Source: Heterohyrax brucei (Eukaryota; Chordata; Mammalia; Hyracoidea; Procaviidae). Taken from it: DNA of 64,000 nt. The notes under the pieces were generated by a model. It did not search any database and was not told where the DNA came from. It was given only the letters and a program-made list of their open reading frames with translations. Positions 1-52,000 of this stretch are shown here, one piece after another. Position 1 is the first letter of the stretch. Every line of letters starts with the position of its first letter. Made by a program: the position numbers and the translations under genes. Where the stretch lies: positions 18,322,001 through 18,386,000 of the forward strand of contig CM053154.1 of assembly GCA_028571685.1 (NCBI GenBank), written 5' to 3'.

Positions 1-308
1 CATTTCCCTCTTCCTGGCCTTTTCCTACTGACTGAATTAGTTATTAAGCAGCTTTGAGGGGTTGAAATTCCCATCATCTGCCGGCAGCCACTGGGAATCT
101 GCTGAGGGATTTCCCACTTTAGATGACCATCATAACCCCTTTGCCATGAAAGGACCCAGAAAACACAGAAGTCTGCATGTATCTGTCAAAGACGGTGAAA
201 CCTCTCTCAGTTCCAGAGTGGCAGCTGTAGGAGGCTCTCACAGATCTCTCAGCATGTTAAATGCCACACATGGAAAACAAGGAGTTACATAATTCTGTCA
301 AGACTCAC
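1..308. other. NHLRC2 intron 8, partial
   Basis: Downstream intron of the minus-strand gene. No repeat or gene is recognised; the open frame here has no protein signature. Confidence 0.6.
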
Positions 309-40894
<40,586 letters not shown>

Positions 40895-41330
40895 GTTCTC
40901 TCCCGTCTCTCCAGAGGCGGCCGCCGGCCAGCGGGAGAGTCTGGTCTGGGGAGAGGAAGCGTTTCCTGTCCTTTGGTTTCAAAACGACATATTCACCTCA
41001 CTCTCCACCAACCCCACTCCACGCTAACAACACTGAAAACAAACAACTGTATTCGAATGTCAAAGCCCAAAACGTCGCAATCGTGGGCTTGTCATCAAAC
41101 TCTGGCCCAAAGCACCCCGCCCCTTCCCGGTCCTGTCGCCACAGCTGAGCCTGGGCATTCAGAGCGCCAGATTCAACAGGAAAAGGCTTCTGGGACCACG
41201 TTCTAGAAGCTGCAAAGAAAGGATTTCACCAGCTTCTATTTTCTAAATCAGCAAGTTATAGATCACCAACAAAATAAACTCGTAGAACTTAAGAGGGCAA
41301 AGAATATTTTTTTAAAAAATTCGTTTTAAA

Positions 41331-41395
41331 TTCCCGCTGTTAGACAGTGATCAGCCGATTCGACACAGAGCTGGCAGCGGGAAGCTGTTCCCGCT
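41331..41395. promoter_or_regulatory. Cluster of TTCCCGC (E2F-like) motifs with a perfect palindrome
   Basis: TTCCCGC occurs at 41331-41337 and again in both arms of AGCGGGAA-GCTG-TTCCCGCT (41376-41395). TTCCCGC is a common E2F core, so the palindrome presents two opposed sites between two divergent genes. A further TTCGCGCC lies on the minus strand at 41526-41533. Confidence 0.45.
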
Positions 41396-41480
41396 AAGAC
41401 AGGAAAGGTAAGGGGGAAACAATATAGTCAGTGGAGAATACTTTAAAAGTTGAAAGTGACTGGACAGTTGCTTTGGCTTT

Positions 41481-41490
41481 TATATAAATA
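41481..41490 (+). promoter_or_regulatory. TATA-like box upstream of DCLRE1A
   Basis: TATATAAATA in the plus orientation. If used, it would place a start near 41510-41520, just before the GC-rich patch. In an A/T-rich stretch, chance is also possible. Confidence 0.35.
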
Positions 41491-41514
41491 CAGTATTTAG
41501 TCGCTGTAGTAGTA

Positions 41515-42581
41515 CTGAAAGTGCGGGCGCGAATAGACCGTCAGCCGAGCAGGTGAGCGGGGCACAGAGGGGAGCGGACGCAGCTGGGGTCTGGATGCGC
41601 TCCCTTGGGGCGCAGGTGGTGGGTGGGTTGCGGCGAGGGTTCCAGGGCGCCGAGTCTCGGAATCTTCAGAAGAGGACGGCCCTGATTTTTTTTTTTTTTT
41701 TTTTTAAGCAGGCTGACCTAGTATGGTTAAGGAGGAGCTTTTTAAGACCCCACTCAGTGGCCTTGCTGCCTCCCCCATTCAAAGAGAAGGGAGAACGGGT
41801 GGACGCGTCAGGCAGGCCAGCCTCGACTTGGAGGCTTGCAGAGAGGGTTAGCCACCTTCAGGGTGGTCTCCCTCCAGGGTCTGGAGTTAAGAGTGTGGCT
41901 GTAGTACCAGCACAACTTTACATGTCTGAACTTTGTTCTTTGTGCAGTGTGTTCATTGCTGATAAACGAAGATGCTGGACCGACTGGGGGAACAGCTGTC
42001 GAGGTGTCGCTGATACGCGCAATTCCTATTTTTTGCTGATCACACACTTTTCTGCTTTTTACCCTTCTTGATGTGACAAGTATTTGTATTTGTCAATCGA
42101 CTTGATGTGACAAGTATTACTAGTAAGCTGACATTGCCACTTAGTGTTTGGGACACTTACTGAGCCGTTTGCCCAGGGACCATGGTTGGATTTGGGCCAT
42201 TCTTCAGTTGAAAGAACTGACTGTAACGTCTTAACAGTTTCAGAAAGCTTGTTTTTAGACTAAGCTGTTGAGCCTATACTTTCAGTTATTCCTTGATTAC
42301 TGACCCTTATGAATCAAGCCCTGGCGAAGTCACACAATGTGTGACCCCTGTGATAGGTTCTCTTAATTTTATTATGGTATAAATAGGTCACAAGCATTAG
42401 TAGGTGGAAGGTCTGTAGTTTGTCAATATATCCATTACCATAGTTTTAGGTTTTTGCTGAGTTAGTGGGTTTTCTGTTATTTTTGTTATGTTCTCAGACA
42501 AATAATTCCATTTACTATTTTTATAACAAGAAATGGACTCCCAATTATGCTTAGTGCTTCTTTAATGACAATCATTTTGCC
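41515..42581 (+). other. DCLRE1A: DCLRE1A 5' leader region (spliced or unspliced unknown)
   Basis: About 1 kb between the inferred start and the ATG at 42582. It holds several upstream ATGs, a T20 tract (41686-41705), and the 18-bp direct repeat CTTGATGTGACAAGTATT at 42066-42083 and 42101-42118. A possible donor CAG/GTGAGC lies at about 41551-41552. The human mRNA has been described as carrying a leader of similar length with internal ribosome entry activity, which fits an unspliced leader here. The open frame at 41553-42071 runs through the T tract and is not called as a gene. Confidence 0.45.
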
Positions 42582-43053
42582 ATGTTAGAAGACACTTTTT
42601 TGGAAGAGGACATCTGGGAATACAAATCTAGAAGGAAACCAAAACCAGTAGCTCCAGATAATGGCTCTGAAAAGATTCCAAAATCTGTTGAAAAGGCAAC
42701 AGATGGAAAATACCAGTCAAAACGAAGCAGAAATAAAAAAGAATTGGAAAGGACCAGAGACACTAAAAAGGAGGCAGAAGACAATGAGATATGTCTTGGA
42801 GGAAAACAGAGTCAGACTTCCGTAGCTTTTAGTCAGGATTCAGCTGGAGACAGTATTCAGCAGTCCCAGGATAAGGAGACCACTCCAGCAAAGCATTGTA
42901 GAACTCAAAAAAACAAACAGGTTTCCCCAAAGATACGTGCAGTTTATGATGGATACTGTCCTAACTGCCAGATGCCTTTTTCGTCATTGCTTGGGCAAAC
43001 TCCTCGATGGCATGTCTTTGAATGTTTGGATTCTCCGCAGGTCTCTGAAACAG
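42582..43053 (+). CDS. DCLRE1A: DCLRE1A coding exon 1 (start codon, UBZ4 finger)
   Basis: Starts [14 protein letters not shown] with G at -3. Ends in a split Glu codon before donor GTAAGAG. It holds [15 protein letters not shown] and RWHVFECLD, the UBZ4 finger. Translation beyond the donor would hit a stop at 43085, inside a SINE fragment. Confidence 0.95.
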
Positions 43054-46000
43054 GTAAGAGCATAAAAGTGGACCAGTTGCTATAGAGTTGACTCTGATCC
43101 ATGGTGACCCCGTGTTCTCTGAATAGTTTAAAAGGCCTGCATATCAGTCAGACTTACCAGCTCAGTGAAAAGGAATAAGACAAGTGAAAACGGGAAGAGA
43201 GATGAAACTGCTTAAAGTATAAATGACTTACTCTGGAAGCAAACAAGTGATACATTTTACCCTTCTGGTGGAAACCCTGGCTGCTAACCAAAAGGTCAAA
43301 AGTTCAAATCCGCCAGGTGCTCCTTGGAAACTCTAGGGGCAGTTCTACTCTGACCTATAGGGTCGCTATGAGTTGGCATAGACTGGATGCCACTGGGTTT
43401 GGTTTAAGGAGGGTAAAAAGCTACAGTCAATGGTATGATTGTAAAGAAATTGCAGACTTGAAAACAGTTGAGATGCCTCCCTGTATTTCCTGGAAGTTCC
43501 TAAGTAGCTCGGTTATTTTTTTCCTAGATGTTAACTGAGCCCCTGCTGTGCTAGGTACTTTCATTTTGTTTACTTGTTTCTCACAAGGAGGTGTAAGGTA
43601 TGTGGTACTGACATTTTCTAGATGAGGGGTCTTAAAAGTTTAAGTAATTTACCCATTTGCCATCCTTTGTGAAACTATAGAAAAATAGTAATATAGTCCG
43701 GTGTTCGGAAACCCTGGTGGCATAGTGGTTAAGTGTTATTGCCACTAAACAAAAGGTCAGCAGTTTGTATCCAGCAGATGCTCCTTGGAAACGCTGTGAG
43801 GACAGTTCCACTCTGTCCTGTAGGGTTGCTATGAGTGGCAGTTGACTTGATGGCCATGGGTTTGGGTTTGGAATTTTTTAGTCTGGTATTCTAAATATGG
43901 CCGTGTTGTATCCATCATGCTAATGTACAGGAGAGATGAAATGGGAAGAAGTCGTAGGCTATTAGGATGCTAATGATAAAAATATGCCAAATGATAACTC
44001 AAGTACTGCTTTTATTATCTCCTAAAATAGACATTGTAACAATATAGTGTATGTGTCCTATTTAAGATGTAGACAGTCCTACTTGGAATATACAGAGAAG
44101 GGGTGATTGTGATCATTTTCTAACTTAGAATGATAGACTTTTAAATTTTAAAGAATTAAAATGTAGTAAAATAAAAATAATTGTCAGCTAGTATCATGCT
44201 AATGATGATTCTGAAAATACTTTATTAACCTCTAGTTGTGTCACATTCAAGTACTGCATGAAAATGCAAAAGAACTCTTTATATTTTCTAATATTTGGTA
44301 TGGAACTAGCCTTTTCCACAAAAGTATAGCAAGTGATAACCCCGCCAAATGCAAGTAATTTTGCTTTTGCATTGCTTGAATATCAGAAATGGAGATTGGA
44401 GTCCAGTGACGAGCATCTCAGAGTGAAATGTCATATAGCTGGCTGACTTAGAGCAACTCTGAAGCACAGAATAGAACTTCCCAAGTGGGTTTCCAGGGAG
44501 TGGCTGGTGGATTCAAACTGCCAGTCTTGGCAGACAGCCGAACTCTTATCCACTGTACCAGCAGAGCTCCTTTGTACGTGAAGCTGCCTAACAAAGATGT
44601 CCAGCTGGTTTTTCAGTGACCACACTCCATTGAATAGAATCTAAGATGGACTCTTTTTGGTATTCCACAAATACTTGATGAGGCAATTTTAAGTTCAGTT
44701 TTAAGTAACTGAGTCTTTTCATTTCTTGGATAGAGGGTTGTTTTTTAAAAACAAACCTGGACATTAGTACATCTAGGGCTACAGTCAATGGCATTTGGCT
44801 TTGGCATGCCAAGATAATTTTCAGACTGTTTTGCTCTGAGTTGGAATTGACTTGACAAGCAATGAGTTTGACAGGTTGAAATAAAAATATGATGGGGAAT
44901 AGTTTCGAGATTATGAAAGTTTTACTGTTAACCAGCATAGGTCCCTGGCTGCCACAAATGATTTACAGTTGACTGCCAAATGAAGGATTGGGAGTTTGAA
45001 CAGCTGCGTTACAGAAGAAAGGCTTTGCAATCAGCGTCCCTAACCATTACGGCCAAGGCAACCCTATAGAGCAGTTCTACTCTGTCACACGTGGGGTTTC
45101 TGTGAGTCAGAATCAACTCCATGGCAACAAAGATTTTTAGCCAGTATATTAAATTGAATTTCAAATCTTAGAATCTGAAATATTCGGTGTATGAACGGCT
45201 ATTATGCTTGTTGTTAATCTTTCTAGGATTGTTATTATTTTATCATTCACTTGTATACAATGTAAATGTTAAAAGAATGAATTGTAAATGTTAAAATAAT
45301 GGACTCTAACTCAATGCTACAGTTATAGATCTTGCTTGATAAGATAGAAATTAATAGTCTTCAAAATATGACTTGAGTTTTGTGTTTAATACTAGTCAAT
45401 CCTTTTACCTAGTAGCCTGAGTAATACTAAACTAGTGAAACTGATGTCATCAATCTGTAGCAAGTGTTTAGAAAATAGCTCTGTACAAGCATGCCATGGA
45501 GTTCTTTTGTTTCAAAGGGGCTCACATTTATAGAGTTACATAGGAAAGGTGTGTGATTGTATAGAAAAAAAGTGTTAGTCTTAAAATGTATTTTTTGAGA
45601 AAACATTATTTGAAAAGAAATTTAAGAGTGTCTTAAAAGTGATAAATAGCTCCTTGCAAAATCATACTGAACTAAGTGTTGACATTTTGTGTTTATCTTC
45701 TGCTTCCTGCAGTTAAGTATAGCTGTTATCTTAAGGCTTCAAAGTAGGACTCATGGTTTCTACTGTGTGTCATTTCACAGTTGTAATGCTGTCAAAGCTG
45801 CATCTCTGCTTTGATCCTCTTAATACTTTTCTTTTCCTTAATTAAAATTTTCAGAATGTCCTGATGGTGTTCTGTGTACCTCAACGATTCCTTCTCATTT
45901 CAAGAGATACGCTCACCTCCTGCTGGCTCAAAGGAGGGCAAATCCTAATTCGTTGAACAGCCAGTCACACGCAACAGGTGGTCATTTGAATTGTTCCCAA

Positions 46001-49000
46001 GAGACTGATTCAGGCGTCCTCTGTAGCCTTGAGAAAACGTGGTTTCTGAATAAGAAACAAATTGAGAACTTAAAAAATGTTACTGATACCCCCTTTATGA
46101 TGACACAGACTATAAGAAAATGTCAGTCTCCAGTAGAAACCACAAAAAACGTCTCCTTTGCTACAAATATTGGAAAATCCCAGGAAGCTCTAAAATTCAC
46201 TGAATTTGTTAATAATGACAAGCTGGTAGGAGATAGTTTGCCTCTTGCTGATAAAGAATTAGACAAATGCTTCAGTTTTCCAGCCCCGGAAGACGACTTT
46301 AATGACTGTGAAATCTCTTATTCTCCACTTCAAAGTGAAGAAGAAACATATGATACAGATGAAAAGCTAGATGATTCCCAAAGGAAACTATTTTTCACTG
46401 AAAACTCAAAAGATGGAAGCCTAGAAGAAGGTGACAACTGCCCTAATTTGCTTAAAAACCTTTGGGAGCCCTCTCTGCAGGACCAGGAAGAAAGCTGCCC
46501 AGAGGTGAATAGCTTCTTAACTCAGGATCAGTACAATGGAGAACTATATAAATATAATATGCTTACTGGTTTGTCTCAACTGATTTCCCAAAACAATGAG
46601 AGTATTAGTGCATATGGTGATCCAGCACATAGTGGTGACCAGTTTACTTCGTTGCCACCTGTATCAGCAAGGAGACTTGATGCTTCCAATTACCGAGTCA
46701 CCGAAGCAATACTTGATGAGCCGGAATTTCACTCATTTCAAGCAAATAAACAAAAACAGGCAGCTGAAGAATCAGCTGCCTACAGTCAAGTTTCTCTTCT
46801 GTTACTTAAAAGTGAAATGCCAAGCCCTTTTGAAAGCCAAAGAGAAAAGTATCTTTCTTCCCATTTAAACCAAAGGAGGATTATGGAATTATCAAATGAG
46901 AACTTTCATGCTAACAATAATATGAATTCAGTATATTTCTGCAGCCAGGCAATAGATGGTACGCTAGACAGTAGAATTTCTGGTTTAAAATCAGAGAGTT
47001 TTCCTAGTAGATGTACTCCTGAGTCTATGAAAAGAGTGCCATCTGGTCCTACGTGTGATGCAAGACGTTCTTCCAACAAGGTAATGAAACAAATGGATAT
47101 AGGTGTGTATTTTGGACTGCCACCCAAAAAGAAGGAAGAGAAATCGCTGGAGGAAAGTGCATTAAAGGGGGCAAACTTAAACCCTGTTGTAAGTCCCCAT
47201 AAAAAGAGATCCCAGCGGCCCAAGAGAAAAGCTGAAAACTCTTTAAGTGATTTAGAACTTGATCCAAACAATTTAAATGAGAGTCAGCTCCCTGCAAAGC
47301 TCTCTAGTGAGAGTTCACAGCATCAAAGAAAGAGACGTAAAGAGTCAAATTCACTACAGGAAGGAGCATCTCAGAAGTCAGACCTCACTTACAATACAGA
47401 GTTTGGAGCAGTCAGTTTCAGTAGAGATGAACTCTTGATAAAATCAGCTGGTGGCAGGCCACAAAAGGGGAATACAGAAATCCTGGAGTTATCTAATGCA
47501 GGAGGATTAAGAAAAAGGAGATGTCCATTCTATAAAAAAATACCTGGTAAGTTGAAATACCAGTGCTTAATCTAGGTACAGAAACACATTCAACTCTTTT
47601 TACTTTCATGTTGTATGTGTGTATGAAACTTTTTTCTTTGTATAGGTTTGTATTTCATGGGCCTCTAGCAATTTTTTCCCCCATTCAATCTCTTTGTTTC
47701 ATTCAATTCAGCAGACCTTTTTTTCAGCATGTTCTATATAGAAGGTACCACACTAGTTAGGTAGATACTATAGATCATACAAAGATTAACAAGAGCATGT
47801 TAGTGATCCCGTTACATATGCAACACCTCTCTGTAAGGACCTCTAATAAAAGGCACTGTCTCAGTGTTCGTGAGAAATATTTAGCATGAAGAAGCTTCAA
47901 GGGGGGACTATATCACAGGTTGCATGTGCCATAACAAATGCTAGACATTTAAAACCATATTATAACGTGGTTTCTCTGCTTTTTCTTGTTCTTATAATTT
48001 CTCATGCCTTGATAAATGACTTCATAGCAAAGATATTTGGTGAAATTAACTCTATTTTTGAAGAAAGCTGTAACTCTTTCTGAACTCAAGCAGTATGTTT
48101 GAGTTCAGAAAGGTTTATAAAAGTGCTTTCTTGATATTCTAGATTTATCATTTGTTCAGAATAGAGAATAGATTTTATGCATGTCATAGAACCAGTTTTA
48201 TCTTTAGTAATTATTTTGATGAACTCTCTGTACTTGAAGTAAGCCAAAAAGCAGCATACCACATGTTGTTAAGTCCTGATAGAATTATGAACGTGTGCTT
48301 GTTTACCTGCTTATCATAAACACATTGAGAGCAGTGTTTCTCAGCGTTTTCTTTCATCCCTGCTGATTCTCTTCTGAGCCTTCTTAAGCACTTTATTCCT
48401 TTCTCCTCCACTCCCCACCATGAAATCATTACCAATATGCTGGTTATCTAATCTTACTGTGCTGCACCCCTGTGCATGACCGCAACCTGTATAATAGCCA
48501 AAATTTTTGACCTTCGACCATTTTTTCTGCCTTAAGAGTGTATTAGTATCAGTGTTACTGAGAATTCGTCTTTTAGGAGAAAGGTAGCATTCTACTTTTG
48601 CTAGTTACTGCAAAAGTAAGGATTTCAGGGGCTACATATCATGAAAGTATTTGATAATACAAATAAGCAAATCAGCCTGTCCATTAGTACTTTTATTTGG
48701 TACAGTTATTCATGAAGAATACCCTGAGACATTTGGTGGAAACGTACAAGACTTATTCTCTGGTACCACCTTTTCCTGAATTTCTGTAGTGTAAGCTTGT
48801 CAATAAGTTATAAAGTTAAATTGGAAATGAGACATAGAGGGGCTGGAGGGCTCAATATTTAAATGTAAATTGGGTATCCTTTACTTGGAAACCCTGGTGG
48901 TTAAGTAGCTAAGTGCTGTGTCTCCTAACCAAAAGATTGACAGTTCACATCCACTAGGCCCTCTTTGAAAACTCTATGGAGCAGTTCTACTATGTCCTAC

Positions 49001-52000
49001 AGGGTTGCTATGAGTCAGATTTGACTTGACAGTGGTGTGTTTGGTTTGTTTTTTTTTTTTTTTTTTTGGTCCTTTACCTGGAAACCCTGGTGGCATAGTG
49101 GTTAAATGCTATGGCTGCTAACCAGAAGGTCAGCAGTTGGAATCTGCTAGGTATTCCTTGGAAATTGTATGAGCAGTTCTACTCTGTCTGTAGAGTCCCT
49201 AATGAGTTGGAGTTGACTTGATAGCAGTAGGTTTGGTTTGGTTTTAGTTTGCTTGGTATACTCTCGCTCAGCTTGCTGGGTTTCTGTTGTTCTTGCAGGA
49301 ACTGGCTTTACAGTTGATGCATTTCAGTATGGGGTGATTGAAGGCTGCACTGCCTATTTTCTCACACATTTCCATTCTGATCATTATGCTGGCTTGTCTA
49401 AAACCTTCACTTCTCCGGTTTATTGTAGTGAGGTAAGTTCTAATAGTCTTAACTATAAATTTGTTGAGTGTGGAGAATTTCTAAGCAATACGGTCAAAAA
49501 CGAGAATAATTAAAATTATAAGATCTGTCATGCAAGTAGAAAAGATACAAGAGAACAGATGCCAAATTAAAGTTCTACAATTGAATATATTAATGTCACC
49601 AGTTATAATTGAGTTTAAAAACCTGTAGTATATGGATCAATAGGTAAACTGTTCCATGATGCACTGAGATGAACTAGGTGTTATTAAGCAGACTTTTATT
49701 GAGTGCTTACAAAGGCGTGCAGGGCAAAGTACCTGCCTTCTAGGAGTATACAGCTACTAGGGGAAATGGATCCACAAATAAGACCACAATGGAATTATGA
49801 CAGCAACACAAATATAGCACCCAGGTGAAGGAGATGGAGTGCTTCAGTCTGTGCTGGGCTAAATAAGAGAAAGTTGCGTGGAGATACAAGGTCTGACAAT
49901 TACGTTTGCAAACTCACCAGTGTATGCTTATGTTGGCAGCACTGTACAAACAACTTGGTAAGGTTTCATAACCTTGGTAGATCAGTATCTTGCAGCTGTG
50001 TTGGTGTTGATGTGTGGCTTTGTCTTGCTGATTGGTATTCATTATTGTTGCATGCTTTTGTGTGTCATCATGAGAATGTTGGAACTTGAATCAAAGCAAT
50101 GAACAAACATTACATTTCTTGTTAAACTTGACAAGTGTGGAAGTGAAATCAGAACAAGTTAGTCCGAGTTTATGGGGATAATGCCATGGGGAAAACAGCA
50201 GTATACAAATGGATTAAACATTTTTCTGAGGGGAGATAAAGTGTCACTGGTGAAGAGAGATTGGGGCTGCCAGTAACAAGCAGAACTGATGAAAACATTG
50301 CAAAAATTCATTGATTTGTGCATCAGAATCATTGGCTGACTGTGAGAAGAATAGCAGACCAAGTAGACATTGATAGAGAAATAGGAAAATTTTAACTGAA
50401 AATCTTGGCATGAGAAAGGTGTGTGCAAAAAATGGTTCGGAAGGAGCTCACTGATGAACAAAAGCAAAGGAAAGTCAAAGTTTACCAAGATGTTTTGGAA
50501 AGGCAAGACAGTGTTTTGGGCCATGTTCTCACTGGTGATGAAACAGGGATGTACTAATACAACCCTGAAACAATGCATCAAAGCACATAATGGAAGGTAG
50601 CCAATTCTCCATGACGAAAAAAGTTCCGTTAGTCCAAATCAAGAGTCCAAATGATGTTGCCAGCCTTTTTTGATATTGGAGGAATTGTTAATTATGAATT
50701 TGTACCAACTGGACAAGCAGTTAATCAAGTTTACTACCATTTGGAAGTGATGAAAAGGCTGAGTGAAAAAGTTAGACGAAAATGATACGAACTTGTCACC
50801 AGCGACTCATGGCTCTTGTATCACGACAGTGCCAGCTCACATGGCACTGTCTGTGAGAGATCTTTAGCCACTAAACAAATAACTGTATTGAAACACCCTC
50901 CCTACTCACCTGATCTGGCCCTCAGTGACTTTTTTGTTTACCTGAAGATAAGGGAAATATTGAAAGGAAGACATTTATTCAAGACATCCAGAGTACTATG
51001 GCAACAGCTCTGATGACCATTCCAGAAAAAGAGTTCCAAAATTGCTTTGAATGGTAGACTAGGCACTGGCATCAGTGCATAGCTTCCCAAGGGGAGTACG
51101 TCAAAGATGACCATGGTGATATTCAGCAGTGAGGTAGGTAGCATTTTTTCTAGGATGAGTTCACGAACCTGATTGTCAGACCTTGTACCTTGAACCAGTT
51201 ATTAAAAAGTAAACGTTTGAATGCATATTACTAAGGGCCTTAGCTACAATTTAATTTAATTCCACAGTTTTCTGGGATTATCTTCTTTTTATTAATGGGG
51301 CCACTGAGGTTTGTAACATGAAGAGGTTAAGTGACATGCTCTGGATCACAAAACTAGTCGTGAGAGGGCCAGAATATGAATGTGTGTTCTGATTTCAGAA
51401 CCTGGTAGAAGAAAGAGGAGAGAGCATTCAAGGTAGAGGACAGAGAGTGTAGAGAAGGTGAGACACCTGTGAAATATGCCTATTCCAAGCTCTTCAGAGA
51501 ATTCAAGGTTAGAACAGGAGATGTGGGCAGGGGCCAGATAACCAAGGGTTTCCTATGTCATACAGGAGATGAGGGACGTATCACAGGTGAGGGAGAATCA
51601 GTGACTTTTTTAAGTGTAGTAGTGACAGAGTCGTTTTAGAGAGATTACCCTCCTGACATTGTGGAAGGTTTACTTGAATCTCACTGAGAAAAGGAGACTA
51701 TTGAGATACTTGACTCTGAACAATGGAATATTTACTTACTGTTTTACTGTATCGGCACATCCTGTTTTGCAGATAACTGGCAATCTGTTGAAGAACGAGC
51801 TGCACGTGCAAGAGCAATATATCCATCCGTTGCCAATGAACACTGAATGTATAGTGAATGGTGTCGGAGTTGTTTTGCTTGACGCCAATCAGTAAGTAGT
51901 ATTTAAGTTACCTTACTAAAGGCCCTTTTTATAAAAATAGTCAAAAGAAAAAAATAAAGCAAAGGTGAAAAACATGGCATCTTTATGTAAAACCTTTATT

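Larger units (their letters stand above)
40895..41560. promoter_or_regulatory. Divergent NHLRC2/DCLRE1A promoter region
   Basis: The only stretch between the oppositely oriented 5' ends of the two genes. It is flanked by CpG-rich DNA on the NHLRC2 side (about 40480-40960) and a smaller CpG-rich patch at 41520-41660, while its middle is A/T-rich. E2F-like, YY1-like and TATA-like motifs are listed separately. Transcription starts are inferred, not seen. Confidence 0.75.
43054..45854. other. DCLRE1A intron 1
   Basis: Six SINE copies or fragments (43071, 43269, 43706, 44438, 44830, 44944) and a MIR-like piece (43540-43668). The segment 45140-45850 is unassigned. Confidence 0.6.
47547..49298. other. 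DCLRE1A intron 2
   Basis: Includes a perfect 14-bp-arm hairpin at 48076-48112 and two tandem SINEs (48888-49249) ending about 50 bases before exon 3 of the coding set. The rest is unassigned. Confidence 0.6.
49433..51772. other. DCLRE1A intron 3
   Basis: Dominated by the mariner element 49887-51185. It is flanked by pieces that look like one older repeat (about 49685-49860 and 51416-51665) with a MIR-like piece between them. Confidence 0.6.

Noticed and set aside
41553-42071. 172-codon open frame upstream of DCLRE1A
   Set aside because: It runs through a T20 tract and the gene's own leader, has no recognisable domain, and is best explained as leader sequence.
46906-47271. 121-codon minus-strand open frame
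   Set aside because: Antisense of the large DCLRE1A coding exon.
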